This document shows positions 1 through 10,253 of a stretch of 64,000 nt of DNA, in pieces (position 1 is the first letter of the stretch; each line of letters begins with the position of its first letter). The notes under the pieces were generated by a model. That model saw nothing but the letters and a program-made list of their open reading frames with translations, had not been told where the DNA came from and searched no databases. The DNA is taken from the NCBI GenBank assembly GCA_963402885.1, contig OY727094.1, positions 5,582,501-5,646,500 on the forward strand, given 5' to 3'. A program made the position numbers and the translations under genes. This DNA is from Antedon bifida. Taxonomy: Eukaryota; Echinodermata; Crinoidea; Comatulida; Antedonidae.

Positions 1-109
1 ATTATCTGAAATCTGAAATATCTGAAATTATGACTAGAGTTAAGTCCCTAAGTCGGCTAAGGACAGGTGTGGTATTTGTGATGTACAAGTTCTGTAGCTT
101 GTCAATTAA

Positions 110-428
110 AGATGTATTGTCCCCTGAACAAATAATTCTTAACAACATTTTTATTGAATATGCCATTTTAATGTAACATAATAGTTTGACCAAAAATTGG
201 ATCGAAAAAAAATTTATTTACCTGAAAAAACTGTAATTTAAAGCAAAAAAGGTTTTAATTTTTAATTTAATTTAACCATTTATTTTGCCATTTTATAAGT
301 GAAAACATTGGGTTTTTTTTCGTTTTTTTCTACAGAATTGATTAAATTTACTAAAACTACAAAATAACATATTCGAAGTCTGATTTAACTAATCTTCATT
401 TTTCATGTTTTTGGGGGACAATACATCT
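110..428. mobile_element. TTAA-flanked MITE, copy 1
   Basis: The ends are AGATGTATTGTCCC and its reverse complement, and TTAA lies directly outside both ends (106-109 and 429-432). The interior is AT-rich and non-coding. Four more copies with the same ends and the same TTAA flanks lie at 5594, 25542, 35921 and 48111. A TTAA target duplication is known for piggyBac and Kolobok transposons; which one mobilised this family cannot be read from a non-coding copy. Confidence 0.8.
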
Positions 429-689
429 TTAATATGGTTGTTTAAAATATGGAAATAAGAAATATTCCTGGGTCAGTCGTGCGATCTATGTCATCTTTAG
501 TTACCATACAAAAATCTGAGGAAAAATTATTTATTTATTTCAATCTTGTTTATTTGGATAGTGACATTTTTCAGGAGGCTAATGGTTACAAATTAATGAT
601 TTTCAAAATATAATGCGAGATCGGTAAAATCCATTATGAATAAAGAGTGCCTTTAAAGCATAAATGCATTTTTAAAAAACTGGAAGAAG

Positions 690-1250
690 TAATGAAAGTA
701 AAGGATAGCGAGATATGATGTAAGAAAGATAAGGAAAATCTATTAAGGATAGAAAAACAAAGTCCGAATTCTAAAAGTAACTGACTGATGAAATTAAAAC
801 TAAAGAAAAACCTTTTTGGAACTATATAAAAAAAGTCTAACAGGAATTAATGTGGTGTCGAATGATTAAGGCAAGGCATGATTTTTTCTGTGGTGTTGAA
901 GGTCTGAGAACAGGCATTCCAGATTTTCCTTCAATTACGGACACTATCTATCTAGAATCCTTTTAGTGAAGAAGAAGTTATAATTTTAAAATAATTTAAA
1001 TATCAATAAATAGGCTTGACCTCTGACGCTGTCCATGCTAGAATTTTGTTTGAAGTGTATCATTAAAGTTAGATTCTCTCAACACCAATTTAAATAAACT
1101 GATGGATGGATGAGGGTATGACAACTCAGTCTTGGAAAGAATGGATCGTTCCTATATGAAAGGAAACAAGACATCCTTAAAATTATCGACCTGCTAGTCT
1201 AAGGCTTCCATTGTTTGAAAGAATTAATATTTAAACTCTAAAAATGTAAA
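690..1250 (+). pseudogene. Degenerate LINE reverse-transcriptase fragment
   Basis: Several broken plus-strand frames give text typical of the region before the RT catalytic core of non-LTR retrotransposons: a KEKPFWNYIKKV-like stretch near 800-835, a region around 1030-1060 resembling SDAVHARILFEVYH, then WKEWIVPI near 1135-1155 and a NYRPASL-like stretch near 1180-1200. Stops and frameshifts break it throughout and no YADD box remains, so it is a dead fragment. The clade is not resolvable. Confidence 0.6.
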
Positions 1251-1311
1251 TCAATTAAAAACATCTAACTCGTATGCATGCTGTGTTCCTAAGCTGACTA
1301 CATTAACTTAC

Positions 1312-1452
1312 CCTTTGACCTTTTTAACCATATTTAATCCACATTCCAACTTCATCTTTCCAATACCATAACCAAGAAGATATTTCTCCTATTTCATCTT
1401 CATTCATTTCACCTTTTGTTGGTTTTCTTTTATTTCCTTATTAATGAAGGAT
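1312..1452 (-). pseudogene. Decayed first half-exon of a WWE domain
   Basis: On the minus strand this stretch matches the gene A exon at 16419-16533 in order and sequence: a CAACAG acceptor, an AATAAGGAAATAAAAG stretch, then codons for LWYWKDEVGMWIKYG and a GGGTAAGTT donor. WYWKDE..MWI is the N-terminal half of a WWE domain, a fold that binds ADP-ribose chains or partner proteins. An in-frame TAA follows the Tyr-Gly pair and the upstream part is out of frame, so the copy is broken. No partner second half was found between here and the left edge. It marks a second PARP-related locus beside gene A, largely outside the window. Confidence 0.65.
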
Positions 1453-1793
1453 CTGTTGCATTCCAGCCACTTCAATCTGTTTTCGTACAATTGGTGTTCT
1501 CATTTAGGGCTTAATTTCTGGGTTGTTATTGGTCAACTCGCTTGCCTTGTGTCTACGTCTTTGAGTTTCGTCGTCACTCCACCCATCGTATTAAAAGATT
1601 ACACTAACTGTTTACAAAAAAGACAGATACTGTATCAACAGAAAGGGACAAGCCTGGCAACGATATCAAACACAATACATACCTATTTTACGTACCTATT
1701 TTGATCATGCGACTTATTTACTCGCGTTAATAAAATAAAACTTATATATTAAATTTAAAAAAAAATTTCAGATACAATCTGAAATATACAGGA

Positions 1794-1895
1794 GCTGGGT
1801 AGAATTTATTTATTTTATTTTTATTTCAACAATATTTTACGAGAGTGGTTCATCCAGCCGAAGCTGATCATTAGGGACCCTCACAAATACATCAT
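1794..1895 (-). repeat. 3' end of a SINE
   Basis: The words TTCATCCAGCC...GCTGATCATTAGGGACCCTCA near 1850-1885 recur at about 60640-60680, inside a longer tRNA-derived SINE in the same orientation. Only the 3' part is present here, next to a T-rich tail, as expected for a minus-strand insertion. Confidence 0.5.
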
Positions 1896-2080
1896 GACGA
1901 GACATAAATAAATTTAATTGATAAATATAAAATAAAGCACAAACAATGCTGTATTGCAATGCAAAATAAATCTATGTTTTGGATCATTTTAGAAGTACTC
2001 GTCCTTTTTAAAATTGAACTCTGTATCATTCTGTAGCCCACAACCTAAACGTACTTATGTCTAAAATGTTTCCACATCTA

Positions 2081-2213
2081 AAGCTCTGTTAGTTTGACAA
2101 AAAAGTGTGATGCGCCCAAATATGCATGGTAGTGATATGATGTCATCGTGTCCATATTATAGGCACATCACATGTTGTTGTCACATAAAGTTTGATAGTG
2201 TATATAGAGTTTA
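2081..2213. mobile_element. AAGCTCTGTCTACACTATCAAAC MITE, copy 1
   Basis: A degenerate copy of a short TIR element. Its left end reads AAGCTCTG and its right end reads TTTGATAGTGTATATAGAGTTT. The core contains GACAAAAAAGTGTGATG, a GGTAGTGATATGATGTCATC palindrome and GGCACATCACA. It abuts a second copy at 2213-2360. Confidence 0.65.
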
Positions 2214-2360
2214 AGGCTCTGTCTACACTATCAATCTAGTTTGACAAAAAATAATGTTATGTGCCGAAATATGGTAGTGATATGCCCAAAGATGGTAGTG
2301 CTCATACGGGCACATCACTGTTTTTGTCACATAAAGTTTGATAGTGTAGACAGAGCTTTA
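2213..2360. mobile_element. AAGCTCTGTCTACACTATCAAAC MITE, copy 2
   Basis: The ends are AAGGCTCTGTCTACACTATC and GATAGTGTAGACAGAGCTTT, a near-perfect inverted pair. The core repeats ATATGGTAGTGATATG and GCACATCAC. It lies directly beside copy 1, either as a tandem insertion or as one element inserted at the end of another. Confidence 0.75.
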
Positions 2361-3049
2361 GACCTTTTTTACACGCAATTCTCAGAGTGCTCGAACTACT
2401 TCATATCCTAAATCATCATGATTATTTGTTAAGTTAATTGGTATTTTTCTGCAGTGATTTTCTAATAAAAAATATAACATTTAAAAACACTTATAACGTG
2501 TTTTTTAGTGTTTGGCTACATTTAAGACAAAGTACATTGAGAGCATAAAGAACATTTCGTCAAACATTTATTTTGCATGTCTGCCCCTATACTATATCCT
2601 TAAGTTAACATTTTGTTTTCTGATTTTCAAAATCTACTTTCAAATATTTTCACTTCCACATGCCCAAACCAGTACGTAATTATACCAATTAATTAATTTT
2701 TGTATTTTAGTAACATTATACACAACTTCCTACCTTTCTCTACTTTCATTTGTTATTACTATTATAGAACAAATGAACGTAGGTTGCTAGCTCCGGATGT
2801 AGACCTATAAAATAGTAGTTTTAGGAAGAAATTACTAAATAATAATTAATCAAACCTGTTACTTCCTCCTGCAGTATTTTATTCGTTATCATTAGGAGAC
2901 GCCTTACCTTTGGACTCATGGTATTGATTTATTCTTGAGACCTAGCGGGCGCTCCTGGTGGCTCCTTCATCCCCCAGCCGAGTTTCGTTAGTTTTTCAGA
3001 ATCCAAACCCCGAAAAATGTCAATTAAATTACCGGGATATTTTTTTCAT

Positions 3050-3182
3050 AAGCTCTGTCTACACTATTAAACTAAGTGTGATGTGCCCAAATAGGGTAGT
3101 GATATTCCCAAATATATGACATCATGTCCATATATCAGCACATTTTTTTATCACATAAAGTTTGATAGTGTAGACTGAGATT
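3050..3182. mobile_element. AAGCTCTGTCTACACTATCAAAC MITE, copy 3
   Basis: It starts TAAGCTCTGTCTACACTATT and ends TTTGATAGTGTAGACTGAG. The core shows GTGATGTGCCCAAATAGGGTAGTGATAT. It is of the same family as the copies at 2081, 2213, 14644 and 57021. Confidence 0.75.
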
Positions 3183-3229
3183 TACAATTTAATTACATTT
3201 ATCCACTTGTTTGGCTTTCCTTAAATAGT

Positions 3230-3800
3230 ATTTATTTATATTTATTCTTTATTTCACTTTTTTCACCGGTTGGTGCGATAATACAATTTAAGTATAGTAT
3301 TTACTTTGTTACTTGGCCAAATTGAAAATTGACCAAGTATGTTGATCTGTTCGGTTTGTGTGTTTGTTTGTTTGTCATCACTCTAGCGCTCACAATTTTG
3401 ATTCGAATGACTCCAAATTACTACCATACATGTCGCCTGGTGCAAGGACGACACCGCCCATGATGTAACGGTCGCACGATGTAACGAAATCACGTTTGTA
3501 ATCATATCTTCACAACCATGAATCACAATTAAATAAAATTTGATACTCATAAATTTCAGGGCATAAATCATCATATGGCAATACAATTACGTGCGTAGCG
3601 CATGTAACGCATGCGTACGCGCGCTTAAAATTTTCAAAATTTATTTTCGATGAAATAAGAGTACGTTTCAGCCAATTTTAAGCGTTTACAAAATTGCCCT
3701 GAGTGCGCAGATTTTTGCGCGCGCACTGCGCGTTAAATGTTATTGCGCACTCTTTTTGCCCGATCTTTTCAACTCGAAATTACGTTATACGAGCACGTCA
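3230..3800. repeat. CpG-rich repeat-like stretch
   Basis: An inverted pair ACTTGGCCAAATTG / CAATT...GACCAAGT near 3310-3345 is followed by (TTTG)n and then an unusually CpG-rich stretch (GCATGCGTACGCGCGC near 3608, GCGCGCGCACTGCGCG near 3717). No ORF of interest was seen. A dispersed repeat is the likely explanation; a CpG island is possible but there is no first-exon signal. Confidence 0.35.
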
Positions 3801-4213
3801 AAAGTGACAGGCTACGCACGTGGAAATTAAAAAAATATAAATGTTCAGTAATTTCGGTCAGTTGGTAGGTTGGTCGATCGGTCGGTAAACACTAATTAGC
3901 ACGCGACTGCAGCCATCTATATGGCCTTGTTCAAGTGGGCAGCAGAAACGAGTGATAAGAAAAGCGGAGTTTTCGAACCAGTATAACCCAGTTTAACGGT
4001 ACTTACCTTTTCATATTGATATTGTGAATGTCTCTGAATCAGTTTATTGTTAAAAAATGTGAAATACGAATGCTTATGCTGATAGTGTAATATTTCTTCT
4101 TAACTGTACTCTCAAACATACGGAAATACAGTAACAGATGACGTATAGTTCATTAGTCCACACTAATAGCACACTCCAACATAATCAAAGCTTCAAGTCA
4201 TGAGAGTCACCAT

Positions 4214-4323
4214 GGATTACCTCTCTGTTGATTATTACACTGATAAATACAGTCCGTTGGTATACCCCGGATTACCTCTCTGTTGATTATTACACTGATA
4301 AATACAGTCCGTTGGTATACCCC
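4214..4323. repeat. Perfect 55-bp tandem duplication
   Basis: Two adjacent 55-bp copies begin GGATTACCTCTCTGTTG at 4214 and 4269 and appear identical throughout. Nothing coding was recognised around it; 3790-4850 is otherwise unassigned AT-rich sequence. Confidence 0.9.
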
Positions 4324-4849
4324 TGGTCGCCTCACATTGCTATCTCGTTTTTAACATAACACCTCTATAATGTCATGATCATAGCTACAATTTTGTTTTA
4401 TTTTATTTTATTAACAAAGAAAATAATAAAAGAACTCTTTCTTCTTCAATTTTATATCGAAAACACGGAAGTACAGGTTGATTTTAATATAACTGTAACT
4501 AACTAGACTATCTTCAGTAATTATTGTTATTTAATTTTAATTATATTCCAAACACATCCAACAGAAATAGAATAACAATAAAATAACAATAACAGGATAG
4601 GCCTAAATGTAAAAAAAATAAACAAAAACAGCAAAGTAGCAATTAAAATTTTATAAAATATTGACATAAAATGGGAAAAATAATAAAATCGACTAACATA
4701 CGAAACCAAAAAACAGGAGATCAAAGGGTTTAGTGTACGTACACCAAAAATGTAAACGTCACCCACAAATTTACGGAGTTAATAAGATGGTCTTAACCTA
4801 TAGTCATGGGATTATATGGGATTTAGACTTTTAACTCACACAAATTGCA

Positions 4850-5270
4850 AGAAAAGGTTTTTTTGATGAAATGTGTTCTTTAGACCCTACTTTACATTTA
4901 TCAACGTTAGGGCATTTTTCGACAACAGGAAGTAGCCTAATTTGCATAATTAAAAATGGCGGCCATTTTTAATAACGTACTATGTATCTTGGAAACCGCT
5001 AGTCACAGATACTTAATAATTATGGTGTTAAAATCGTTAGAATATATGTTTTTATATTCACTTTAATGAAAAAGTTTGTTCAAAAATGAATGGAAGTGCT
5101 ATTTCTAACATTATTGACCTTTGACCTTGATTTATCATATCTCAGCAACCACTAATCGGAGATATACAAATTAGGGCTTAAATTGTTTAAAAACTACACA
5201 TTTATATCCAGTCAAATGGCATGTTTTTGCAAAAAAATGGCGGATTATAAACCTTTCTCTAGAAGTTGGT
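4850..5270. repeat. Fragment of the TGACCTTTGACCTTGAT repeat family
   Basis: It contains the recurring order CAAGATGG/GGCGGCCATTTT, ATATTCACTTTAATGAAA, AAAAATGAATGGAAG, TTATTGACCTTTGACCTTGA and ATATCTCAGCAACC. The same order forms about 150-bp units inside the inverted arms at 59.4-60.0 and 61.9-62.4 kb and in the PARP array (for example 30.1-30.5 kb). It is non-coding. Confidence 0.55.
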
Positions 5271-5309
5271 TGAAATAGTGTATTTTCTCATCTTCGCTTT
5301 CATCATTGC

Positions 5310-6642
5310 TTAAATCAATTGTAGATCTTTTGTCTGTAATTTCAGCTTCTTTGCAATATCTAGAAATGTGTCCCTTCTTTCCACACCGATGGCATACGAA
5401 GGGTGTATTATTTGGACACGTGTTGATTTTGTTTTATTGCATTGAAAACATTTCTCACTATCATCCTGGTTTTTGTGGAACATCCTAACTTTAAATCCGT
5501 AAAAGCGTTGTAAACTTTCTTTGAAATCTTCAACGATCATGGCTCTGTCTCCATTCACAAATCTGGACAGTTTCCCGTTGATCCAGAATTTAAAGATGTA
5601 TTGTCCCTTTGACTAATTCCAAAAAAATAAAAAATAACAGATTTCGAAAAAAGGTGGGTCATTTTGAAGTATCTTAATCGTTATTAACTATCACCAAAAA
5701 TGTTTCGAAAAAAAAATAATTTAACTGAAATACAGACGTTTTTTTGTTAAAAAAGTTTTCAATCAAAACATATCCCATAATGAAACGCGCTTGTTTGGCT
5801 ACTCTGTATGCATAATCATAAAACTTCCTCACGATCTGTGTGAAAATACCTTCTCAACCGTGACGAGTTGTAAACAATCCTAATTAGCATATGCATAATG
5901 CGTACTCGTGGTTTGACATCTTTGTTTACTTTCGCTCGCGACGATTTTCCAGATGAAATGTAATCAAACTAATTTACCTGTTAATTACGTAAACTTGTTG
6001 CTTTTGGCTCGAATTTTCGACTTAAAGTGAATAACTTTAATATTACTTTGATATGGCCAATTTAAATTTAGAATATTTTGACCTTCATTTTTTCAAGGGA
6101 CAATACATCTTTAACATATTGTATATTTCCGATTAGTTTGCATCCCAATCGCTTTAGGGCGACTCCTATTTCGTCATTGTGTACAGATATTGGGAGGTCT
6201 TTCACCAGCACTCGTACACCCTTATTGATAGGTAGGTATGGATTTACTATATGTCGTGAATTGTTATATTTCTACTATTGATGTTAAGCCCAGCGGGTAT
6301 AATTTTGACTCGATCACTGTGATTATTTACATAAATCCTCCTCATCCTTTTTTTATCTTTTGTATACCAACCAGACTTTCTCCGCTAATAACTTCACATA
6401 GAGCGAAGTATATAGTTTCCTCGTTTAATTAGTCCTCATCTCGTTCACGGGCATCACTGTCTTTGAAGAAAATTGGTTTTACGCCTGAGAGAGTTTCGTC
6501 CATTTGTTTATTCGTCATCCGAATTGTGACCGCTTCCAGTGGCAATTACAATTACGTCATCTTCTTGTTGTTTTGGCTTAGATTTGTTTGGCCCGTTGCC
6601 AAGGGTCTCAATCGCCGTCTTTCTCGCCATCAATGTGCTTTT
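5310..6642 (-). pseudogene. LINE ORF1 (gag-like, CCHC zinc knuckle), split by a MITE
   Basis: Minus-strand pieces form a recognisable non-LTR ORF1. A start-like ATG at about 6636-6638 begins MARKTAIETLGNGPNKSKPK. Further on come DETLSGVKPIFFKDSDARE, a RIYVNN-like stretch with AGLNIN, then GVRVLVKDLPISVHNDEIG (about 6130-6230). After the insertion at 5594-6110 come FVNGDRAMIVEDF and finally CFQCNKT and, one frame over, CHRCGKKGHISRYCK, a CX2CX4HX4C knuckle (about 5340-5400). ORF1 proteins coat the element RNA. Several stops and a frameshift between the two knuckles show that it is dead. No ORF2 follows to the left. Confidence 0.65.
5594..6110. mobile_element. TTAA-flanked MITE, copy 2
   Basis: It begins AGATGTATTGTCCC after TTAA (5590-5593) and ends GGGACAATACATCT before TTAA (6111-6114). 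It sits inside the LINE ORF1 pseudogene and splits it, so it inserted after that LINE did. Confidence 0.85.
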
Positions 6643-6939
6643 AGCCGGCTTCAAGACATGATGAACAGATTTCTCTGTGTAACACCAGGAAATTGTTAGA
6701 TTTCAAAATATTATTATATAAGATTATACCTTGTCAATTAATCAAAATACTGTGTCAACTTACAATCTAAAAGAATAGCAAGATCGTCACAAAATAACTG
6801 AATTTTAAGGAGCGGAAAACAACTATACCGTAGTTAAGTTGATACGCCTTCGCCCTTCTTAAGTTGTAATCATGGATTCTATCAACATTTGTAAACATAA
6901 CAAGTATATAGAAACAGGGAGTTTGTTTTAATAATAATG

Positions 6940-7375
6940 AAATATAAATATTGCTATTTGGACCTTATTTGCATCATGTACTAACTTATTATCCTTTATG
7001 GTCTAATCATTTTGAAAAAGATATCAACCGACTTAAAGTTTGTTATAATAATGCTTTCCGGAAGTTGTTGGGACAACCCAGATTTGTTAATGCGGGGAAT
7101 TTGTTTGTGGAAAACAATATTCCATCATTTTATGAATATTTGAGGATTTCGACTTACCGATTTCTTACAAGAATAATGAAAAGCGAAAACAGAATGTTAA
7201 TCTGTACATATAAATATTTGTTGATGGATTCAAACATGTATTACAAATGGAGAGAGGCATTATATACCAATAGATAACAGTTATGGTCCTCTCTCCTTCA
7301 TCTTTTTTTTTGTAATGTATTATACCATATGGACAATTGTCTGAAATAAAAGTTGAATTGAATGAAAATTATTAA
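6940..7375 (+). pseudogene. 3' fragment of a LINE ORF2
   Basis: An open frame of 108 residues (6951-7277) ends at a stop and reads like the extreme C-terminus of a non-LTR ORF2: HFEKDINRLKVCYNNAFRKL, LGQPRF, LRISTYRFLTRIMKSENRM. This matches the usual pattern of a YNNAFR-type motif about 90 residues before the end. A short 3' UTR ends in TGAATTGAATGAAAAT near 7350-7370, like a LINE tail. The RT core is absent, so the copy is 5'-truncated. Confidence 0.7.
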
Positions 7376-8230
7376 GTTTGACGAATAGTCGGATGCCCAA
7401 AAAATGTTGCAGTATTGGCAATATGGTAAAACTAATCAGTTATAAAGGGTAAGTAATATTAGTAAATAGATAAATATTTTGTCACATATGGCGTTTCATA
7501 CGTATACTATGTAAGCTTGTAAACTTCGTCTGGGGAATTAACGCTCGAAACACCAGCGAGATGTAATAAGTCAAAGAGGCTAGAGGGCGTACGCCAGACT
7601 GAAAAGTGATTCCAACAGGAGGAGGGGGAACCAACAAGATGGCGGCCGTAAATGTGTTCAAAAACATTATTTAATATAAACAATAATAATCTAATATAAT
7701 ACAAGACCACATAAATTACAACAGATATTCTTGTCAAAGCACAGTGAAGTTTTTATAAAATTAAATATTATTAATTTATACGTGTAACACGCTGCGTTGC
7801 GTATCGTTCTCACGCAGATAGGCTCAAACAGGCGTATAGCAGTGCGTACTGCGTAGGCATATCTGATTGGTCGATTGCAGCCGCCATATTGTAGGTTCCC
7901 TCTCCATGAAGAATCACTTTTTGAACTACGATAACATTGTTGTTTGACATTATAAAATTAAAAATAAAATTAATTATTAAGTTTTAAAATGACTACTTCA
8001 CAATAAGCCTATTCTAAACCATTGGTGACCTTATTGGAGTCACTCAGCAGGCAGGTTGAACGCATTTTTTGGTTGGCTCGCAGCGCCATCTATCGTTGTG
8101 ACGTCACACCGCAGAATTCTGCATTTTTGGAAATTTCTAAGATTGAACAACTAAGATGATGTTCATGCGCTATGTTACGTTTTGACGATGTGGTGGGTCA
8201 ATGCCGTTTCTTCGCGAAATGTGATGTGAT
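7376..8230. repeat. Non-coding block partly duplicated at 16.79-17.05 kb
   Basis: Shared words in order include CACATATGGCGTTTCATACG with ATACT, then GTCTGGGGAA, and near 8150-8185 AAGATGATGTTCATGCGCTATGTTACGTTT, matching AAGACGATGCGCATGCGCTATGTTACGTTT near 16985-17010. The word CACATATG(G/A)CGTTTCATACG also recurs at 42670 and 62920. No gene was recognised in the block. Confidence 0.4.
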
Positions 8231-9598
8231 GAACAGTCTTTAATAATACCTGTCACAATTTATATTTCAACAATAATTGTTGTTTTAGGCCTACTTGACT
8301 AGAATAATTGCCTATATATTACTTCTATTAACAATCAATCAACAAGATGATTTCAATAGGTGATCTTTTATGGAAAGCATTTTGGACTACCAACAATGAA
8401 TTGCGCATCTGATGGTTATGTAACTCTAAAGTTAGAAAATTTACAATACCAAATGAGACATTATTTTGAAGGCTCTTGATTTATAAGGTAGAAAAAATAC
8501 ATTTTCAAAAATTAGTCACGTGAGTCCGTCCGGATTTTGCAAGGTACTATTAACATCCAGGTAGTACAAACCACTTTCTACTTGAATTTCACACTCAAAA
8601 AACTATTTTAATTTTAATGCAAAAAGGTTAAATAAATAATACTAAAAAGAGAAATAAATAATAACATTATGAAAACAAAAATTATAATAAAAATAGTGCC
8701 ACTATTTAAACTAAACTATATAAATTATATTAAAATGAAATAGGCCTACTAACAATAATAATATAACAGTTGAATTTATTTTAATAATAAACACTATAAT
8801 ATTAATTACCAATGATACTTTTAATAATGATAATAATATTCTCTTTAAATAATAAAATGTTACTAATATTGACAATAATGATAATAATAAACAAATGATA
8901 TTTGTAATAATAAGTATCGTAATCTTTAAGACTATTTTGATTTTACTCTTTTATCTTACTCTTAATGTAACATTGAAATGCTATTTTTAATATATTGATT
9001 CAAATACTACTCATTACATTATGAACGAATGCCTCTGATACAAAAGCGTTTGTTCAAAAAAGTGTTCTTTATCTTTAAAACCCTATTCTATCATGTAATC
9101 CTACAATACCGAAATGTTACAAGCTTCGAACAGGTCGGATATTCTTGTGTTATTCAATTTCAAATTAATTTATTTCCACAATATAATAACATACGGAATA
9201 ATAAATAAAACGAATCATGTGGGAGGGGTGGGGGAAGGGGGGAGGAGGGTCATATAAGTCAGTTTGACCCACCCCAAGATATAACATTAAATACGAATAC
9301 GAAAAGAGAAAGTAGTGAAAAATGGTAAATCAACTCAAAATGTATGGTACAGAGCAACATTGAAACTTGATTGGAACGTTCTTTTTAAATGTTAAATGAC
9401 ACTTTAAAATGGATATAAACGATCACATATGAACAATTATATATATATTAAGACCGATAGTTGAAGACAAATTGTCACAAACAAATATATATACTTACAT
9501 ATATACTTATAAATCCAAAGGCAAATTACTGAAAACATTGACAATGATGTGGGTATCAGTGGCTGGATCTCAATGGAGATACAAAAATTATTTGTTAA
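8231..9598. other. Gene-free AT-rich downstream flank of gene A
   Basis: Nothing coding was recognised. 8580-8960 is rich in AATAATAAT. A minus-strand AATAAA lies near 9168-9174, about 430 bp past the gene A stop, and is a possible polyadenylation signal. A guanine-rich run lies at 9220-9251. Confidence 0.4.
9220..9251 (+). repeat. Guanine-rich run, potential G-quadruplex
   Basis: The plus strand carries GGGAGGGGTGGGGG, then AAGGGGGGAGGAGGG, giving at least four G-tracts of three or more with 1-2 nt loops. This fits the usual G3+N1-7 rule. It lies 3' of gene A, on the strand opposite to its mRNA. Confidence 0.7.
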
Positions 9599-10253
9599 TT
9601 ACATTATGTTGCACATCTTCTTAGCAGTAACCACAACTTTCCTAATATTATCTTTCCCATCATTATCATCATAATCTACAACATAATTAGAAAAAGGATC
9701 ATTACTAAGTTCCCACTTAGAAGAATAATCATCATCATTATCATTATTATCATTATCATTATCACCAACATCATCATCACCAACATCATCATCACCACCA
9801 TCAACATCACTTTCGTCAACATCATTCGGTGACATTTTATACGTGATAAGATATTCTGGATAAACCTGATCGTTATCAAACACCACAAAAATACTTGGAT
9901 TAGCTACATCATCTACACAAGAGTCATACATCCCCTTTGACTTATCTGCCGGGTCTTTAAACGGTGGCCGGCGAATCCCTTCTGTGCCAACTGTGTAGCT
10001 ACCAACAAGAACTCTTGCAAGAAACATCCTCTGTACACCAACACTGTCTTTTCCAGCGTAATCATTGGAATACTTTGCTGACTTTGCGAAGTAAGCTCCT
10101 TGTCCATAAACATGACCAACTCGTGTCCCGCTCAAGCGAAAGTCAAAACTATCACGACAGATATCTTCAACTTTATCTTGCGTTGTTCCATGAAACAGTT
10201 GGAGCTCTTCAACCTTTTTGTTAGAGTTTTTCTTTTTTATGACTTTACTTTTC
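9599..10253 (-). CDS. Gene A, terminal exon: PARP catalytic domain (H-Y-I) with Asp/Asn-rich tail
   Basis: This is the last exon of a mono-ADP-ribosyltransferase of the PARP/ARTD family, which moves ADP-ribose from NAD+ to protein or nucleic acid targets. The exon opens at a good acceptor (TTTTTTTCTAATCTCTCAAG, phase 2). It codes a Lys-rich linker, then VEELQLFHGTT (catalytic His), DICRDSFDFRLSGTRVGH, GQGAYFAKSAKYSNDY (catalytic Tyr) and NPSIFVVFDNDQVYPEYLI, where Ile stands at the third triad position. H-Y-I predicts mono- rather than poly-ADP-ribosylation. Instead of the Ser/Pro linker and hydrophobic tail of the array genes, it ends in a run of Asp, Asn and Gly (about 9720-9830) followed by a Lys-rich end. 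The ATG used at this place in array copies is ATA here, which fits an internal exon. It joins in phase to 13176-13379. Confidence 0.85.
9721..9815 (-). repeat. ATC/ATT trinucleotide tract inside coding sequence
   Basis: Imperfect (ATC)n and (ATT)n runs on the plus strand read on the minus strand as GAT/AAT codons, giving the DDDVGDDDVGDNDNDNNDND-type acidic tail of gene A. It is a coding microsatellite likely to vary in length. Confidence 0.75.

Larger units (their letters stand above)
1453..2560. repeat. Block duplicated near 16.54-16.60 and 20.93-21.6 kb
   Basis: Segments recur in the same order elsewhere: CTGTTTTCGTACAATTG... here and near 16560; CCTGGCAACGATAT...CATGCGACTTATTTACTCGCGTTA near 1650-1730 and 21010-21085; AAATCATCATGATTATTTGTTAAG near 2410 and 21320. 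This is the former upstream flank of the WWE exon, contiguous here but split by later insertions at the gene A locus. No coding potential was recognised. A SINE tail (about 1794-1895) and two MITEs (2081-2360) lie inside it. Confidence 0.6.

Noticed and set aside
1444-1704. 86-codon plus-strand frame
   Set aside because: It overlaps the duplicated flank of the WWE exon and has no recognisable domain; the homologous DNA at 16.5 and 21.0 kb does not keep the frame.
5310-5558. Stand-alone small zinc-finger gene
   Set aside because: The two Cys clusters are in different frames and the rest of a LINE ORF1 lies upstream on the same strand, so it is a transposon remnant.
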